This document shows positions 41,601 through 50,930 of a DNA stretch of 64,000 bases, piece by piece. The DNA lies in contig NZ_CP160631.1 in NCBI RefSeq assembly GCF_040783975.1, positions 2,108,001 to 2,172,000 on the forward strand, in the 5' to 3' direction. The position numbers were made by a program, and so were the translations under genes. Below the pieces are notes generated by a model. That model was not told the origin of the DNA, did not search any database, and saw nothing but the letters and a program-made list of their open reading frames with translations. Numbering within the stretch: position 1 is the first letter of the stretch; every line of letters starts with the position of its first letter. The DNA comes from Pantoea sp. Ep11b. Its GTDB lineage: Bacteria; Pseudomonadota; Gammaproteobacteria; Enterobacterales; Enterobacteriaceae.

Positions 41601-42008
41601 TTAGTTGCCGAGACCTTTACCGGCATCTTTGTTTTCGATCAGCTCGATTTTGTAACCATCGGGATCTTCGACAAAGGCGATAATGGTGGAGCCGCCTTTA
41701 ACCGGACCGGCTTCACGCGTGACGTTACCGCCATCTTTGCGGATACGTTCGCAGGCTGCTGCCGCGTCATCCACGCCCAGTGCGATGTGACCATAGGCAT
41801 TGCCCAGATCATATTTGTCCACGCCCCAGTTATAGGTCAGTTCGATCACGGCACCTTCGCTTTCGTCGGTGTAACCCACAAACGCCAGGGTGTATTTATA
41901 TTCGGTATTTTCGCTCTGACGCAGCACGCGCATGCCCAGTACACGAGTGTAGAAATCAATTGAACGTTGCAGATCGCCAACGCGCAGCATGGTATGAAGT
42001 AAACGCAT
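41601..42008 (-). CDS. gloA: Lactoylglutathione lyase (glyoxalase I)
   Basis: 135-residue Ni-type glyoxalase I converting the methylglyoxal-glutathione adduct to S-lactoylglutathione. All four metal ligands are present: H5, E56, H74, E122. It lies downstream of nemR-nemA on the same strand; in E. coli the three form the NemR-controlled electrophile-defence operon. Confidence 0.97.
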   Translation of the reverse strand: MRLLHTMLRVGDLQRSIDFYTRVLGMRVLRQSENTEYKYTLAFVGYTDESEGAVIELTYNWGVDKYDLGNAYGHIALGVDDAAAACERIRKDGGNVTREAGPVKGGSTIIAFVEDPDGYKIELIENKDAGKGLGN

Positions 42009-42124
42009 AACATCCTCTTTGAAATAGAAACGCCATCGCCGGATGACCCAGCGCTAAGTATAGCGATGAAAATCGCCTGTGAATAATGGCTGCCGTCATC
42101 GTCCCGGACAGCAGCCTGACCCGC

Positions 42125-43222
42125 TTACAGCGTCGGGTAATCGATATACCCTTCAGCGCCACCGCCGTAGAAGCTTTCCGGGCGCTGTGGGTTGAGTGGG
42201 GCATCCTGCTGCAGACGTTCCACCAGATCCGGGTTTGCGATGTAATCACGGCCAAAGGCGACCGCATCGATCAGACCGCGTGAAATCAGGTCGTCCGCTT
42301 TTTCTACGGTGTAGGCACCGGCACCGATGATGGCACCCGGGAAGAGATCGCGCACTTTCTGACGGAAAGCCTCGGTGTAAGGCTTTCCGCCCGCCCAGTC
42401 TGGCTCAGAGAGGTGCAGATAAGCGATGTTGCGTTTCGCCAGCTCACCGATGTACCACAGCGCCGCCTCTTCTTCGTCCGGGCCGTTGTCCAGATTCTGG
42501 AAACTGCCGACAGGCGAGACGCGGATGCCGATGCGGTCGGCAGACCAGTTGGCGATCACCGCATCAACGACTTCCAGCGCAAAGCGACCGCGTTTTTCGA
42601 TGCTGCCGCCATACTCATCGGTGCGCTGGTTTGAATCGGGGGCCAGGAACTGGTGGATCAGGTAGCCGTGCGCCGAGTGCAGCTCAAGCAGGTCAAAGTC
42701 CGCTTCACGCGCGTTAGCCGCAGCCTGACCAAAATCGGCTACGATCTGCTGAATTTCCGGCACCGTCAGTTCGCGCGGCAGAGAGGTCTCTTCGCGATAG
42801 ACGCTGCCATCTTCCGCACGCAGAGAGGTACGGGTGCCTGCAGGCAGGGCCGAAGGCGCAACAGGGGCTTTGCCTTCCGGCTGCACACTGTTATGCGAGA
42901 TACGGCCGGTGTGCCATAACTGTACGGCCGTGTGACCGCCCGCCTGGTGCACGCCGTCGTTGATCTCTTTCCACGCCGCGATCTGCGGCTGGGTGTGCAG
43001 GCCAGGCGCACCGGCATAACCTTTCGCCTGGAAGGAGATCTGGGTCGCTTCGGTGATGATCAGACCGGCGCTGGCGCGCTGACGGTAATATTCCGCCATC
43101 ATCGGCGTCGGGATGTCGCCGGGTTCGATGCTGCGCAGACGGGTCAGCGGTGCCATAAATACGCGGTTCGGGACGGTAATTGCGCCGACTTTCAGCGGAC
43201 GAAACAGCTGGGTACTCGCCAT
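42125..43222 (-). CDS. nemA: N-ethylmaleimide reductase (old yellow enzyme)
   Basis: 365-residue FMN-dependent, NADPH-using ene-reductase acting on maleimides, quinones, nitro compounds and other electrophiles. The motif [27 protein letters not shown] includes H182, H185 and Tyr187. It ends [13 protein letters not shown], as in E. coli. It lies 50 bases downstream of nemR, with a second NemR-like palindrome in the gap. Confidence 0.96.
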   Translation of the reverse strand: MASTQLFRPLKVGAITVPNRVFMAPLTRLRSIEPGDIPTPMMAEYYRQRASAGLIITEATQISFQAKGYAGAPGLHTQPQIAAWKEINDGVHQAGGHTAVQLWHTGRISHNSVQPEGKAPVAPSALPAGTRTSLRAEDGSVYREETSLPRELTVPEIQQIVADFGQAAANAREADFDLLELHSAHGYLIHQFLAPDSNQRTDEYGGSIEKRGRFALEVVDAVIANWSADRIGIRVSPVGSFQNLDNGPDEEEAALWYIGELAKRNIAYLHLSEPDWAGGKPYTEAFRQKVRDLFPGAIIGAGAYTVEKADDLISRGLIDAVAFGRDYIANPDLVERLQQDAPLNPQRPESFYGGGAEGYIDYPTL

Positions 43223-43237
43223 AATAGCTCCTGATTA

Positions 43238-43254
43238 GTAGACCAGTCGTCTAC
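43238..43254. promoter_or_regulatory. NemR-like palindrome between nemR and nemA
   Basis: GTAGAC-CAGTC-GTCTAC, perfect 6-base arms with 5-base spacer, 16 bases before the nemA start. It resembles the nemR operator at 43884-43899 but with a shifted spacer. Confidence 0.6.
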
Positions 43255-43272
43255 AAACACGTTTTTTAAAAA

Positions 43273-43869
43273 TCAGCGGCGTTCGAGCCACTGTTCGAGG
43301 GTGCTCAATGCCAGACGCAGTGGCTGCGCCTCGCGGGAAATTTTGCTCTGCAGGCTGGCGCCGAGCCACAACAGCGACAGCAATTCCGCCATCTGCGCCG
43401 GAGGCTGCGGAAGGTGAAGAGACTCCTGCTCGGCTGCGGCAGTCAGCGTCCGGGCATACAGGGCCGTGATCTTCGCCGCCCCCTGTTGCAGGGCCGCGCG
43501 CATCGGTTCAGAGAGGTCGCACACTTCGGCTGAGACTTTGACGCCCAGACAGCCCACGATATGCCCCTGTTGCACAAACAGTTCAACGGCGGCACGGAAG
43601 TGATTAAGCAGACGCTCCGTCGGCGTGCCCTCGGTCTGATTGAGCTGAAGCGTCACATCCTGCAGGTAACGCGCAAAGTAGCGCTCCAGCAGTGCCACGC
43701 CAAACGCCTCTTTAGAACGGAAATAGTAGTAGAAGGAGCCTTTCGGCACCGCCGCCTGGGTCAGCAGTTCGCTCAGGCCCATTCCGGTAAAGCCGCGTTG
43801 CAGACAGAGCTGTTCACCTGTCTGAAGCAGGTGTTCGCGGGTTGCATTACGCTGTAGCATCTTATTCAT
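43273..43869 (-). CDS. nemR: TetR-family electrophile-sensing repressor NemR
   Basis: 198 residues. N-terminal TetR HTH (about 10-55: THREHLL-like TREHLLQTGEQLCLQRGFTGMG..., SFYYYFRSKEAF) and a ligand domain that keeps Cys107 and Cys117 (GCLGVKVSAEVCDLSE), matching the sensing cysteines 106 and 116 of E. coli. Oxidation or alkylation of Cys releases the operator and induces nemA-gloA. A second in-frame ATG at 43860 is possible. Confidence 0.93.
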   Translation of the reverse strand: MNKMLQRNATREHLLQTGEQLCLQRGFTGMGLSELLTQAAVPKGSFYYYFRSKEAFGVALLERYFARYLQDVTLQLNQTEGTPTERLLNHFRAAVELFVQQGHIVGCLGVKVSAEVCDLSEPMRAALQQGAAKITALYARTLTAAAEQESLHLPQPPAQMAELLSLLWLGASLQSKISREAQPLRLALSTLEQWLERR

Positions 43870-43883
43870 GGCAGTGAGGTTAG

Positions 43884-43899
43884 TAGACCAGTCGGTCTA
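43884..43899. promoter_or_regulatory. NemR operator
   Basis: TAGACC-AGTC-GGTCTA, perfect 6-4-6 arms, 15 bases upstream of the nemR start. This is the NemR box layout known from E. coli. Confidence 0.8.
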
Positions 43900-44041
43900 A
43901 TGCAACGTCTCAGGGTGCATTCCGCACAGAGTGTTCACCTGACCGGCCAGGATCAGGATAATTCTGGCCGCGCGGGGCGGACTTTCTGCCTGACCAGGCT
44001 ACGCTTTTATTGACCGTTTATTCTGTGAAACCGGAGGCGTG

Positions 44042-44281
44042 GTGGCCGAGCAGCTTGAGTTTTTCCCGGTTCCCAGCCCCTGTCGCGGTATCTGCCAGAC
44101 GGATGCACGCGGCTACTGTCTGGGATGTTTACGCAGCCGCGATGAGCGGTTCAACTGGCTGCGCTTCAGTGATGCGCAAAAGCGTGAGGTCATTCGCCTG
44201 TGCCAGCAGCGTCGTCTGCGCATGCAACGGCAGCAGAAAGGCGAAGAGCCACCCGATCCTCAGCAGCCAGAGTTGTTCTGA
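44042..44281 (+). CDS. ydhL: DUF1289 small zinc-finger-like protein YdhL
   Basis: 79-residue protein with four spaced cysteines C14, C18, C26, C29 (SPCRGICQTDARGYCLGCLR), a DUF1289 signature probably binding zinc, followed by a basic helix. E. coli YdhL is also 79 residues and starts MAEQLEFFPV. GTG 44042 is chosen over GTG 44039 because GGAGG (44033-44037) is 4 bases away. The function is unknown; it precedes ydhF. Confidence 0.9.
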   Translation: MAEQLEFFPVPSPCRGICQTDARGYCLGCLRSRDERFNWLRFSDAQKREVIRLCQQRRLRMQRQQKGEEPPDPQQPELF

Positions 44282-44356
44282 CGACTATCCCCGCTCGGCT
44301 TTCCGTTATACTCTCTGGAACGCTAATTTCAGCCAATGCGCAACAGGGAGAATGTC

Positions 44357-45253
44357 ATGTTACAACCGCAGGCCATCGCCTTACAGGGCCCCGAATTTTC
44401 ACCGCTGGTTATGGGGTACTGGCGTCTGATGGAGTGGGGCATGTCGCCTCAGGAGCGGGTCGCGTTTATTGAGCACCATCTGAACCTGGGGATCACCACC
44501 GTCGACCATGCCGACATCTACGGCGATTACCAGTGTGAAGCCGCATTCGGTGAGGCGCTGAAGCTGGCGCCCGGCCTGCGCGATCGGCTGCAGATTGTGA
44601 CCAAATGCGGTATCGCCACCCGCGCCCGACCCGAAAACCGGATCGGTCACTACATTACCGATAAAGCGCATATTCTGCAGAGCGCGGAAAACTCGCTGCG
44701 CCATTTCCATACCGATCGGCTTGACCTGCTGCTGATCCATCGGCCCGATCCACTGATGGAAGCGGACGAGGTTGCTGACGCCTTTATGGCCCTGCATCAA
44801 AGCGGCAAGGTGCTGCACTTTGGCGTCTCCAATTTCACGCCTGCCCAGTTCTCCCTGCTGCAATCCCGCCTGCCGTTTTCGCTGGTCACTAATCAGCTGG
44901 AGATCTCCCCGGTGCAGCAAAGCGTCCTGCTGGATGGAGCACTGGATCAGTGTCAGCAGCTGCGCATCCGGCCGATGGCCTGGTCCTGTCTGGGCGGCGG
45001 CCGCCTGTTTAACGATCCCCATTTCCAGCCGTTGCGTGATGAGCTGGAAGCGGTCCGGCAGGAAACCGGCGCAACCAGCCTGGAGCAGGTGGTCTACGCC
45101 TGGATAGTGATGCTGCCTTCGCGACCGCTGCCGATTATTGGCTCAGGTAAAGCGGCGCGGGTGAGTGAGGTCGCGCGTTCGCTTGATCTGACCCTGACGC
45201 GTCAGCAGTGGTTCCGCATTCGTAAGGCCGCCCTGGGCTATGATGTGCCCTGA
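44357..45253 (+). CDS. ydhF: Aldo-keto reductase YdhF
   Basis: 298-residue aldo-keto reductase, exact E. coli length from ATG 44357; GGGAG precedes it, and seven upstream in-frame codons are dropped. NADPH-binding TIM barrel with DHADIYGDYQCE (Asp, Tyr), the Lys of IVTKCGI, LLIHRPDPLM (catalytic His) and GVSNFTPAQF. Substrate not established. It lies between ydhL and sodC as in E. coli. Confidence 0.93.
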   Translation: MLQPQAIALQGPEFSPLVMGYWRLMEWGMSPQERVAFIEHHLNLGITTVDHADIYGDYQCEAAFGEALKLAPGLRDRLQIVTKCGIATRARPENRIGHYITDKAHILQSAENSLRHFHTDRLDLLLIHRPDPLMEADEVADAFMALHQSGKVLHFGVSNFTPAQFSLLQSRLPFSLVTNQLEISPVQQSVLLDGALDQCQQLRIRPMAWSCLGGGRLFNDPHFQPLRDELEAVRQETGATSLEQVVYAWIVMLPSRPLPIIGSGKAARVSEVARSLDLTLTRQQWFRIRKAALGYDVP

Positions 45254-45337
45254 AGCGTAAAGCTGCGTCAATTTCCGGCAAAACAGCGCAACAGCGGCCA
45301 GACTTATCGCACACCCTGGTCTGCAAACGGAGTTACC

Positions 45338-45856
45338 ATGAAACTGAAAGCAGTTGCGCTATGTGCTTTGATCGCCTGCGGCTCGGCTCAGGCTGCCAGC
45401 GAAGAGGTCAGTATCCATCAGGTTACCGCCGAAGGGGTTGGTCAGTCGCTGGGCACTGTCAGGATCGACGAGACGCAGTATGGCCTGCAGTTCACGCCTG
45501 AACTGCAGGGGCTGAAACCGGGCATTCACGGCTTCCATGTGCATGCGAAAGGGAGCTGTGAACCGGGCGAATCGGAAGGCAAGGTTGTTGCTGCCGGTGC
45601 CGCAGGGGGGCACCTCGATCCGGCTAACACGGGCAAACATCTGGGGCCCTATGGTGAAGGACACCTGGGCGACTTGCCTGCGATCTATGTGGACGACGCT
45701 GGCAAGGCAACCTATCCGGTGCTGGCTCCACGCCTGAAGTCGCTGCAGGAAATCAAGGGCAAGGCGCTGATGGTGCATGCTGGCGGGGATAATCACGCCG
45801 ATCAGCCCAAACCGCTGGGCGGTGGCGGGGCGCGCTATGCCTGCGGCGTCATCTGA
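45338..45856 (+). CDS. sodC: Periplasmic Cu,Zn superoxide dismutase
   Basis: 172 residues with signal peptide (cut after AQA, about residue 19). Metal ligands are complete: Cu by H67, H69, H92, H147; Zn by H92, H101, H109, D112; disulfide between C74 and C169. It removes superoxide in the periplasm. A terminator follows (45862-45891). Confidence 0.96.
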   Translation: MKLKAVALCALIACGSAQAASEEVSIHQVTAEGVGQSLGTVRIDETQYGLQFTPELQGLKPGIHGFHVHAKGSCEPGESEGKVVAAGAAGGHLDPANTGKHLGPYGEGHLGDLPAIYVDDAGKATYPVLAPRLKSLQEIKGKALMVHAGGDNHADQPKPLGGGGARYACGVI

Positions 45857-45861
45857 CTTTA

Positions 45862-45891
45862 GCGGGCGGCCGACGCCAGCCGCCCGCTTTT
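45862..45891 (+). terminator. Terminator after sodC
   Basis: GCGGGCGGC / GCCGCCCGC stem with 8-base loop and short T run (TTTT), 6 bases past the stop. Confidence 0.75.
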
Positions 45892-45987
45892 CACCCCCCT
45901 GTTTAGTAATTGTTGTACCATCCCCGCCATTTCCCCCCTATGATATTGATTCAGGTACGAAAGCGTGACGGGGAAGGAGCGGGAAAA

Positions 45988-46455
45988 ATGAGAGTCAAGG
46001 GCGCATTACTGCTGTGTCTGCTGCTGGTGGGATGCGATAAACCCAATGATACGCAACTGGTGACTGAAACCGGTCGCGAGCTTCAGCGCACCATCGACAC
46101 CAGCCCGATGCGTGTCAACTGCGAAAAAATCGCCAGAGGGCGTGAATGGCTGAGCCGCAACATGGTGCGTCAGCTGGAGAAACAGGGGTGCGACCAGGTC
46201 TTTCGCAGCGCCACCGAAACCAATTTCACCGAAACCACCATCTATCGTCACACCATGACGATGGTCTGTGGCGGGATCCGCGGTCAGAGTTTTACCGGCA
46301 GTGAACTGACGCGCCGGTTTATCTTCTCACCGGATGAGAAGGCGCTGGTGATCGAGCCGATGACCGAGATGGATAAAACCCGCTTCGAAGGCCACAAAAC
46401 ATTGCAACAGCTGCAGGAGGACTTTAACCGCCAGCAGCAGCAATATTGCCAGTGA
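45988..46455 (+). CDS. Putative lipoprotein, function unknown
   Basis: 155-residue lipoprotein: signal peptide MRVKGALLLCLLLVGC with lipobox LVGC (Cys16), +2 Asp (CDKPND), which in E. coli favours inner-membrane retention. The mature part has three further cysteines and a polar Gln-rich end (FNRQQQQYCQ). I do not recognise the family. AAGGAG lies 8 bases before ATG 45988; 26 upstream in-frame codons are not signal-like. It is convergent with ydhK (stops adjacent) and has no counterpart at this place in E. coli K-12 that I recall. Confidence 0.75.
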   Translation: MRVKGALLLCLLLVGCDKPNDTQLVTETGRELQRTIDTSPMRVNCEKIARGREWLSRNMVRQLEKQGCDQVFRSATETNFTETTIYRHTMTMVCGGIRGQSFTGSELTRRFIFSPDEKALVIEPMTEMDKTRFEGHKTLQQLQEDFNRQQQQYCQ

Positions 46456-48456
46456 TCAGGCAGGCACCGCCTGTTTAAGCTGCGCCAGCGAACAGCGTAA
46501 ACGCCAGATAATGCCCGCCAGTTCGCTGGCATCGTTGCTTTCCAGCGCCAGTAAAGTAGCGATGGTTGCCTCCAGTTCCGCCAGCGCCCGATCCAGCGAG
46601 CTATGCTGTACGCCCCGACTGCTCATAATCTGCTGCAGATGACGCAGACTCTCCTCACGAAACGCCATCAACGTCGCCGAACTGGCGCGCCACTCCCGCA
46701 GCTGCCAGACAATGTGCGAACAGTTCAGCAGCACCACGCCCCAGCGCAGAAGCCAGACACGCGCCTGTTCATCCCGGCTGTGGCTGAGCTGACTGATACG
46801 GTGATAGATCTGCGACTCAAAGCGGCTCTCGCTGAGACGGGGACGCTGTCGCAGCTGATCGAGAAACGCCAGCCGCAGTGCGCGGATATGGCGACGGCTG
46901 CGCCGTGCGTCGGAGCTGGGCCGCAGGATCTGAAACGCCAGCCAGGCCAGCAGCACGCCGCAGACCTTGGCGATGTTGTCGTTGAAGAATGCCTGATAAT
47001 CCCAGTCTGGTGGATTGGTCACCGCGATAAACGAGCCCATAAAGACGATAAATTGTCCCCACATCCCGGCGCGCTGTTTCTGCTGCAGTTTAAAGAGCTG
47101 CAGCGTTACCAGCAGCGGAAAGAGCAGCAGCAGAAAGGGCCACAGCTGACTGATCTGCACCATCAGGCCAAACTTCATCACAAAACTAAAGGCAAACAGC
47201 CAGAGCAGGGTCTTCAGCAGCAGGGTGACGCTGCCGCCGGGTGAGGGTGATGAGGCGTAGAGCACGCAGGCGATGGCCGTTAAGGTCAGCGCAGCGGCGC
47301 CGGAAGACCATTGCGTGTTAATCCAGAACGCGCAGCCGAGCACGATGACGGAGAAGGTGCGCAGGGCGCTCCAGCCCGCTTCGGCGCTGTCACTGTCGCG
47401 GGCCAGCGCCGGCACCGGCGGCGGCTGAAAGCGGGTGTCCGCATCGGCGCGTTCCAGCAGGCGTATCCAGCGCAGCACGTTAAGGTACATCCAGCAGAAG
47501 TAGCGCAGCCGCTGGCAGAAGGCGCGCTGCCGGTAGTCGCCATCCGCTGCGGGCGTCACGCTGCGCAGGATCTGCGCCAGCCGGTACTTGTCGCACGCCG
47601 GTTTCGCCAGCTCCGCCAGCAGTTGCTGCAGCGCCGTGAACAGCGTCTCTGGCGCATCCGGCCAGTTCAGCAACATGCGGCGCAGGCTGGACAGCACGCT
47701 GGTCAGCCGCAGCTGCTGATGCAGCACATAGTTCAGCACGTTGTTCTGGCGGCGAAAGCGATAGTGACTCCAGAACGCCTGGATCCGCAGCAGATTCATG
47801 GTCAGGATCTGGCTGATTACGTTTTCATGCGCGATACGGATAGTGTCGCTGGCCGTGGGCTGCAGCAGCAGCACGGCGTGCTCCAGCAGGCGGTCGTGCA
47901 TCTGCTTCAGTGACGTAATCAGCGTCTCTCCATCCGAGGTGCTTGGCAGCACCATCATCATCAGCCCGGCACACAGAATGCCGGAGATGACCTCGCAGAC
48001 GCGGGCCTGAGCGATGGTCCAGAGCGTGGTGATATCCGTAATATTGACGCTGCTGAACGCAATAATGGCTGCGGTATAGCCCGCCAGCGAAAAGGCGTAG
48101 GCGACATTATTCTGATAGTGACTGGCGATCCCGGTGCAGAGCGCCAGCCAGCCGGCAATGGCAAAAGTAAACAGCCAGGGCTCATTCAGGGTGTGCCCGG
48201 CGATCAGCAGCGCGGCGCTGGCCCCCAGCAGGCTGCCGACGATGCGGCCGAGACTTTTGCTTATCGCACCGCCGACGGTGGGAAAACTGATGACGGCGGC
48301 AGAGGTCATCGCCCAGTAGGGTTCGTCAAGATCCAGTCCATAGGCGATGCTGAGCGCCAGACACATGGCGATAGCGTTGCGCAACGCATAGCGCCACTGT
48401 CCGCCGCTGGCCTTAATCCACGGCAGCTGATCCCAGGCCAGCCACTGAATATTCAT
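46456..48456 (-). CDS. ydhK: FUSC-family efflux inner-membrane protein YdhK
   Basis: 666 residues of the FUSC/AaeB type: two membrane blocks (about 25-170 and 365-510) each followed by a cytoplasmic helical domain. Start at [13 protein letters not shown]; 35 upstream codons overlap ydhJ. With the adaptor YdhJ and small YdhI it forms a probable three-part exporter resembling AaeXAB for aromatic acids. The substrate is unknown. It overlaps ydhJ by 4 bases. Confidence 0.9.
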   Translation of the reverse strand: MNIQWLAWDQLPWIKASGGQWRYALRNAIAMCLALSIAYGLDLDEPYWAMTSAAVISFPTVGGAISKSLGRIVGSLLGASAALLIAGHTLNEPWLFTFAIAGWLALCTGIASHYQNNVAYAFSLAGYTAAIIAFSSVNITDITTLWTIAQARVCEVISGILCAGLMMMVLPSTSDGETLITSLKQMHDRLLEHAVLLLQPTASDTIRIAHENVISQILTMNLLRIQAFWSHYRFRRQNNVLNYVLHQQLRLTSVLSSLRRMLLNWPDAPETLFTALQQLLAELAKPACDKYRLAQILRSVTPAADGDYRQRAFCQRLRYFCWMYLNVLRWIRLLERADADTRFQPPPVPALARDSDSAEAGWSALRTFSVIVLGCAFWINTQWSSGAAALTLTAIACVLYASSPSPGGSVTLLLKTLLWLFAFSFVMKFGLMVQISQLWPFLLLLFPLLVTLQLFKLQQKQRAGMWGQFIVFMGSFIAVTNPPDWDYQAFFNDNIAKVCGVLLAWLAFQILRPSSDARRSRRHIRALRLAFLDQLRQRPRLSESRFESQIYHRISQLSHSRDEQARVWLLRWGVVLLNCSHIVWQLREWRASSATLMAFREESLRHLQQIMSSRGVQHSSLDRALAELEATIATLLALESNDASELAGIIWRLRCSLAQLKQAVPA

Positions 48457-49310
48457 GGCTGAATCGTGATCGTACAGCTGGTGCCTGCGACCAGGTCGGC
48501 GCTGGCGGGTAACGGGTTGAGGCGAATACGCACCGGCACGCGCTGCGCCAGCCGGACCCAAGGCACGTTGGGCTTGATATCGGGCACCAGCCCGCTGTCG
48601 GTCCCGATACTCTGGTCATAGATGGCGCGGCCAATGCTGTCGACTTTGCCCTGCAGCTGCATCCCGTTGCTGTAGAGCACCACCTGTGCAGCCGCACCGG
48701 CCTGAATATGGCGCAGTTTGGTCTCTTCAAAATAGCCCATCACATACCAGGAGTGTCCATCCACCAGAGCGAACAGCGGCGTGCCCGCCGTGGCATAGTT
48801 GCCCGGTCGCAGCGTCAGGTTAGTAACCCAGCCATCCACCGGGGCGGTCAGCGTCGTCTGCTGCAGATTCCAGCGCGCCCGTTCCCATTCTGCCTGTGCC
48901 GCTTTGGCACTGGCGGCCGCGGCTCCGGCGCTCAGGCGTGCCGCATCAAGATCTTCGGCGGAGATGACATTGCGCGGCAGGCCGCTGCGGCGGTTAAATT
49001 CATGCTGCGCTTTGGCCAGGTCGGCCTGCGCTTTGCTGAGCTGGGCGGCGGCATTGTCGAGCGCAATCTGCCACGGCACCGGATCCAGCGTCAGCAGGGG
49101 ATCGCCGCGATGCACAAACTGATTGTCCCTGACGCGAAGCTGGGTGATGCGGCCCGAAACCTCAGGCGTGATATCCACCAGCTCCGCCCGGACTTTGCCG
49201 TCGCGAGTCCAGGGCGACTGCATGTAGTAGTTCCACAGCCAGCCGCCAGCCAGCAGCGCCAGCGCAAAGACGATCAGCGTGGAGAAATACTTTACCGCAT
49301 TAAATTTCAT
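48453..49310 (-). CDS. ydhJ: HlyD-type periplasmic adaptor YdhJ
   Basis: 285-residue membrane-fusion protein, exact E. coli length: N-terminal anchor (about 10-28), biotinyl/lipoyl half ([19 protein letters not shown]), a coiled-coil hairpin (about 85-150, Ala/Gln-rich) and the beta-barrel domain with [10 protein letters not shown]. It links YdhK to an outer-membrane channel. Start MKFNAVKYF, 5 bases from ydhI. Confidence 0.93.
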   Translation of the reverse strand: MKFNAVKYFSTLIVFALALLAGGWLWNYYMQSPWTRDGKVRAELVDITPEVSGRITQLRVRDNQFVHRGDPLLTLDPVPWQIALDNAAAQLSKAQADLAKAQHEFNRRSGLPRNVISAEDLDAARLSAGAAAASAKAAQAEWERARWNLQQTTLTAPVDGWVTNLTLRPGNYATAGTPLFALVDGHSWYVMGYFEETKLRHIQAGAAAQVVLYSNGMQLQGKVDSIGRAIYDQSIGTDSGLVPDIKPNVPWVRLAQRVPVRIRLNPLPASADLVAGTSCTITIQP

Positions 49311-49315
49311 CTCAA

Positions 49316-49552
49316 TTATCCATGACCGATGAGCCAGAGTGCGGCGGTGACGCACAGCACAAACAGGGAGAGATCAAACAGGGTGGGATGCCAGACATCG
49401 CCGGAGTAGATCCAGCCACGTACCAGCGGGTGGATCAGCAGCCAGAAAAAGAAGCCGAGGATCACCGCTTTGAACATCGGCGGGAAAAAGAGTGAGGCAC
49501 CCACGACCAGATCGGTCAGCGGTTTCGCCCCTGAAAGCGCAGGAGTGAGCAC
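49316..49552 (-). CDS. ydhI: DUF1656 small membrane protein YdhI
   Basis: 78 residues, GTG start, with two membrane helices (about 17-40 and 57-75) and the DUF1656 motif [13 protein letters not shown]. It is equivalent to AaeX, first gene of the ydhIJK efflux unit. AAGGA lies about 9 bases before GTG. It is divergent from slyA, which in Salmonella-type enterics controls such neighbours. Confidence 0.9.
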   Translation of the reverse strand: MLTPALSGAKPLTDLVVGASLFFPPMFKAVILGFFFWLLIHPLVRGWIYSGDVWHPTLFDLSLFVLCVTAALWLIGHG

Positions 49553-49675
49553 GTAATAACATCCTTCGTTAACCCAGACGGCAGACTCCGGGCGCAGCTG
49601 CGTTTTCGGGGTCAGGTCCGGGATTTGTAATTTGTCCTGTAAACTCGCAGAATAGTGTAAAATCTGGCTTGATAG

Positions 49676-49687
49676 CTAGCAAGCTAA
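49676..49687. promoter_or_regulatory. SlyA box upstream of slyA
   Basis: CTAGCAAGCTAA matches 11 of 12 positions of the SlyA consensus TTAGCAAGCTAA, 15 bases before the slyA ATG. SlyA autorepression is known in Salmonella; the position also allows effects on the divergent ydhI. Confidence 0.8.
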
Positions 49688-49702
49688 TTATAAGGAGATG
49701 AA

Positions 49703-50140
49703 ATGGATACGCCACTCGGAACGGATTTATCTCGTTTGGTGCGCATCTGGCGCGCGTTGATTGATCAGCGGCTGAAACCGCTTGAGCTGACTCAGACTCA
49801 CTGGGTGACGTTGCACAATATTCATCAACTGCCGCCTGAGCAGTCACAGATCCAGTTAGCCAAGGCGATCGGGATTGAACAGCCGTCTCTGGTGCGTACG
49901 CTGGATCAGCTGGAGGAGAAGGGGTTAATCACCCGTTCGACCTGCGCCAACGATCGTCGTGCCAAGCGTATTAAGCTGACGCAGCAGGCGGAACCGATTA
50001 TTGAACAGGTTGAGAGCGTCATTGATGCGACGCGCGACGACATTCTTTCCGGGATCAGTCAGGAGGAGATCGGACAGATGGTGACGCTGATCGCCCGGCT
50101 GGAGAAAAACATTCTCGAACTTCAGCATAAAGAGAAATAA
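49703..50140 (+). CDS. slyA: MarR-family regulator SlyA
   Basis: 145-residue MarR-type winged-helix dimer that mainly counteracts H-NS silencing and responds to small aromatic molecules such as salicylate. DNA-binding helices: [28 protein letters not shown] and wing [15 protein letters not shown] precedes ATG. It is divergent from ydhIJK and convergent with slyB, as in E. coli. Confidence 0.97.
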   Translation: MDTPLGTDLSRLVRIWRALIDQRLKPLELTQTHWVTLHNIHQLPPEQSQIQLAKAIGIEQPSLVRTLDQLEEKGLITRSTCANDRRAKRIKLTQQAEPIIEQVESVIDATRDDILSGISQEEIGQMVTLIARLEKNILELQHKEK

Positions 50141-50168
50141 AAAAACCGACGCCCGGGCGTCGGTTTTT
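50139..50168. terminator. Bidirectional terminator slyA / slyB
   Basis: A perfect 30-base palindrome, arms AAAAAACCGACGCCC/GGGCGTCGGTTTTTT, starting inside the slyA stop codon. It works for both convergent genes. Confidence 0.92.
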
Positions 50169-50180
50169 TGTCTGACGCTG

Positions 50181-50648
50181 TTAGCGAGGTGAAACGGTCA
50201 CCTGGCTTCCGTTAGACGCCATCACAACACGCTGACCCACGGAGTAACGGGACGCATCCTGTTTCTGCACAACCATGATGGTGTTGCCATCATCCTTACG
50301 GATTTCCAGCTCGACGCCATCAGTTTTATTGATTGCGCCCTGAACGCCCTGACCGGCTACGCCACCCAGCACCGCACCACCGGCTGTCGCCAGGCTGCGA
50401 CCGGCACCACCACCAATGGTGTTGCCCAGGAAGCCACCCAGCACGGCACCGCCGATAGCACCAATAACGTTGCTGTCACTGCCGCCCTGAATCTTCACCG
50501 GACGAACAGAGACTAACGTACCGTATGAAACGCTCTGCACCTGCTTGGCTTCGCTGGCACTGTAGGTATCACCCGACAGCGTACTGGTATTGCTACAACC
50601 TGCCAGCATCATACCGGTCAGAGCGACCACAATTACACGCTTAATCAT
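50181..50648 (-). CDS. slyB: Outer-membrane lipoprotein SlyB
   Basis: 155 residues as in E. coli. Lipobox MLAGC (Cys18). The centre is a glycine-zipper hairpin (IGAIGGAVLGGFLGNTIGGG and LATAGGAVLGGVAGQGV) typical of Gly-zipper/17 kDa antigen proteins; SlyB forms rings around outer-membrane proteins under stress. It is PhoPQ-induced in E. coli; a minus-strand -10 TATACT is seen near 50702-50707, but no clear PhoP box. Confidence 0.95.
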   Translation of the reverse strand: MIKRVIVVALTGMMLAGCSNTSTLSGDTYSASEAKQVQSVSYGTLVSVRPVKIQGGSDSNVIGAIGGAVLGGFLGNTIGGGAGRSLATAGGAVLGGVAGQGVQGAINKTDGVELEIRKDDGNTIMVVQKQDASRYSVGQRVVMASNGSQVTVSPR

Positions 50649-50930
50649 TTGAAACTCCTTTAGTCGAGAGGGCGCCACGTTTATCGCTGTATCCTGCTCT
50701 CAGTATAAGACACAAACCTGGCAAATTAATCCCTGTCCGAACAAAACGCGGTTGGACGAAGCATAGACTATGCAGGAACAACAATAATTCAATCGGGAAT
50801 GAAAAAAGATGGCGTTGCGTTATCGGTTAGCACGTTTGGATTAAAATAAATTAATCATAGAATTAGCGATCATTATTTGTCAGGCTAGCCGCAGACGAAT
50901 TGCACATCGCGCCGGGAGTAAGGAATGGCT

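Noticed and set aside
50649..50760. PhoP box upstream of slyB
   Set aside because: A -10 TATACT is present, but the GTTTA-type direct repeat expected for PhoP is too degenerate to call.
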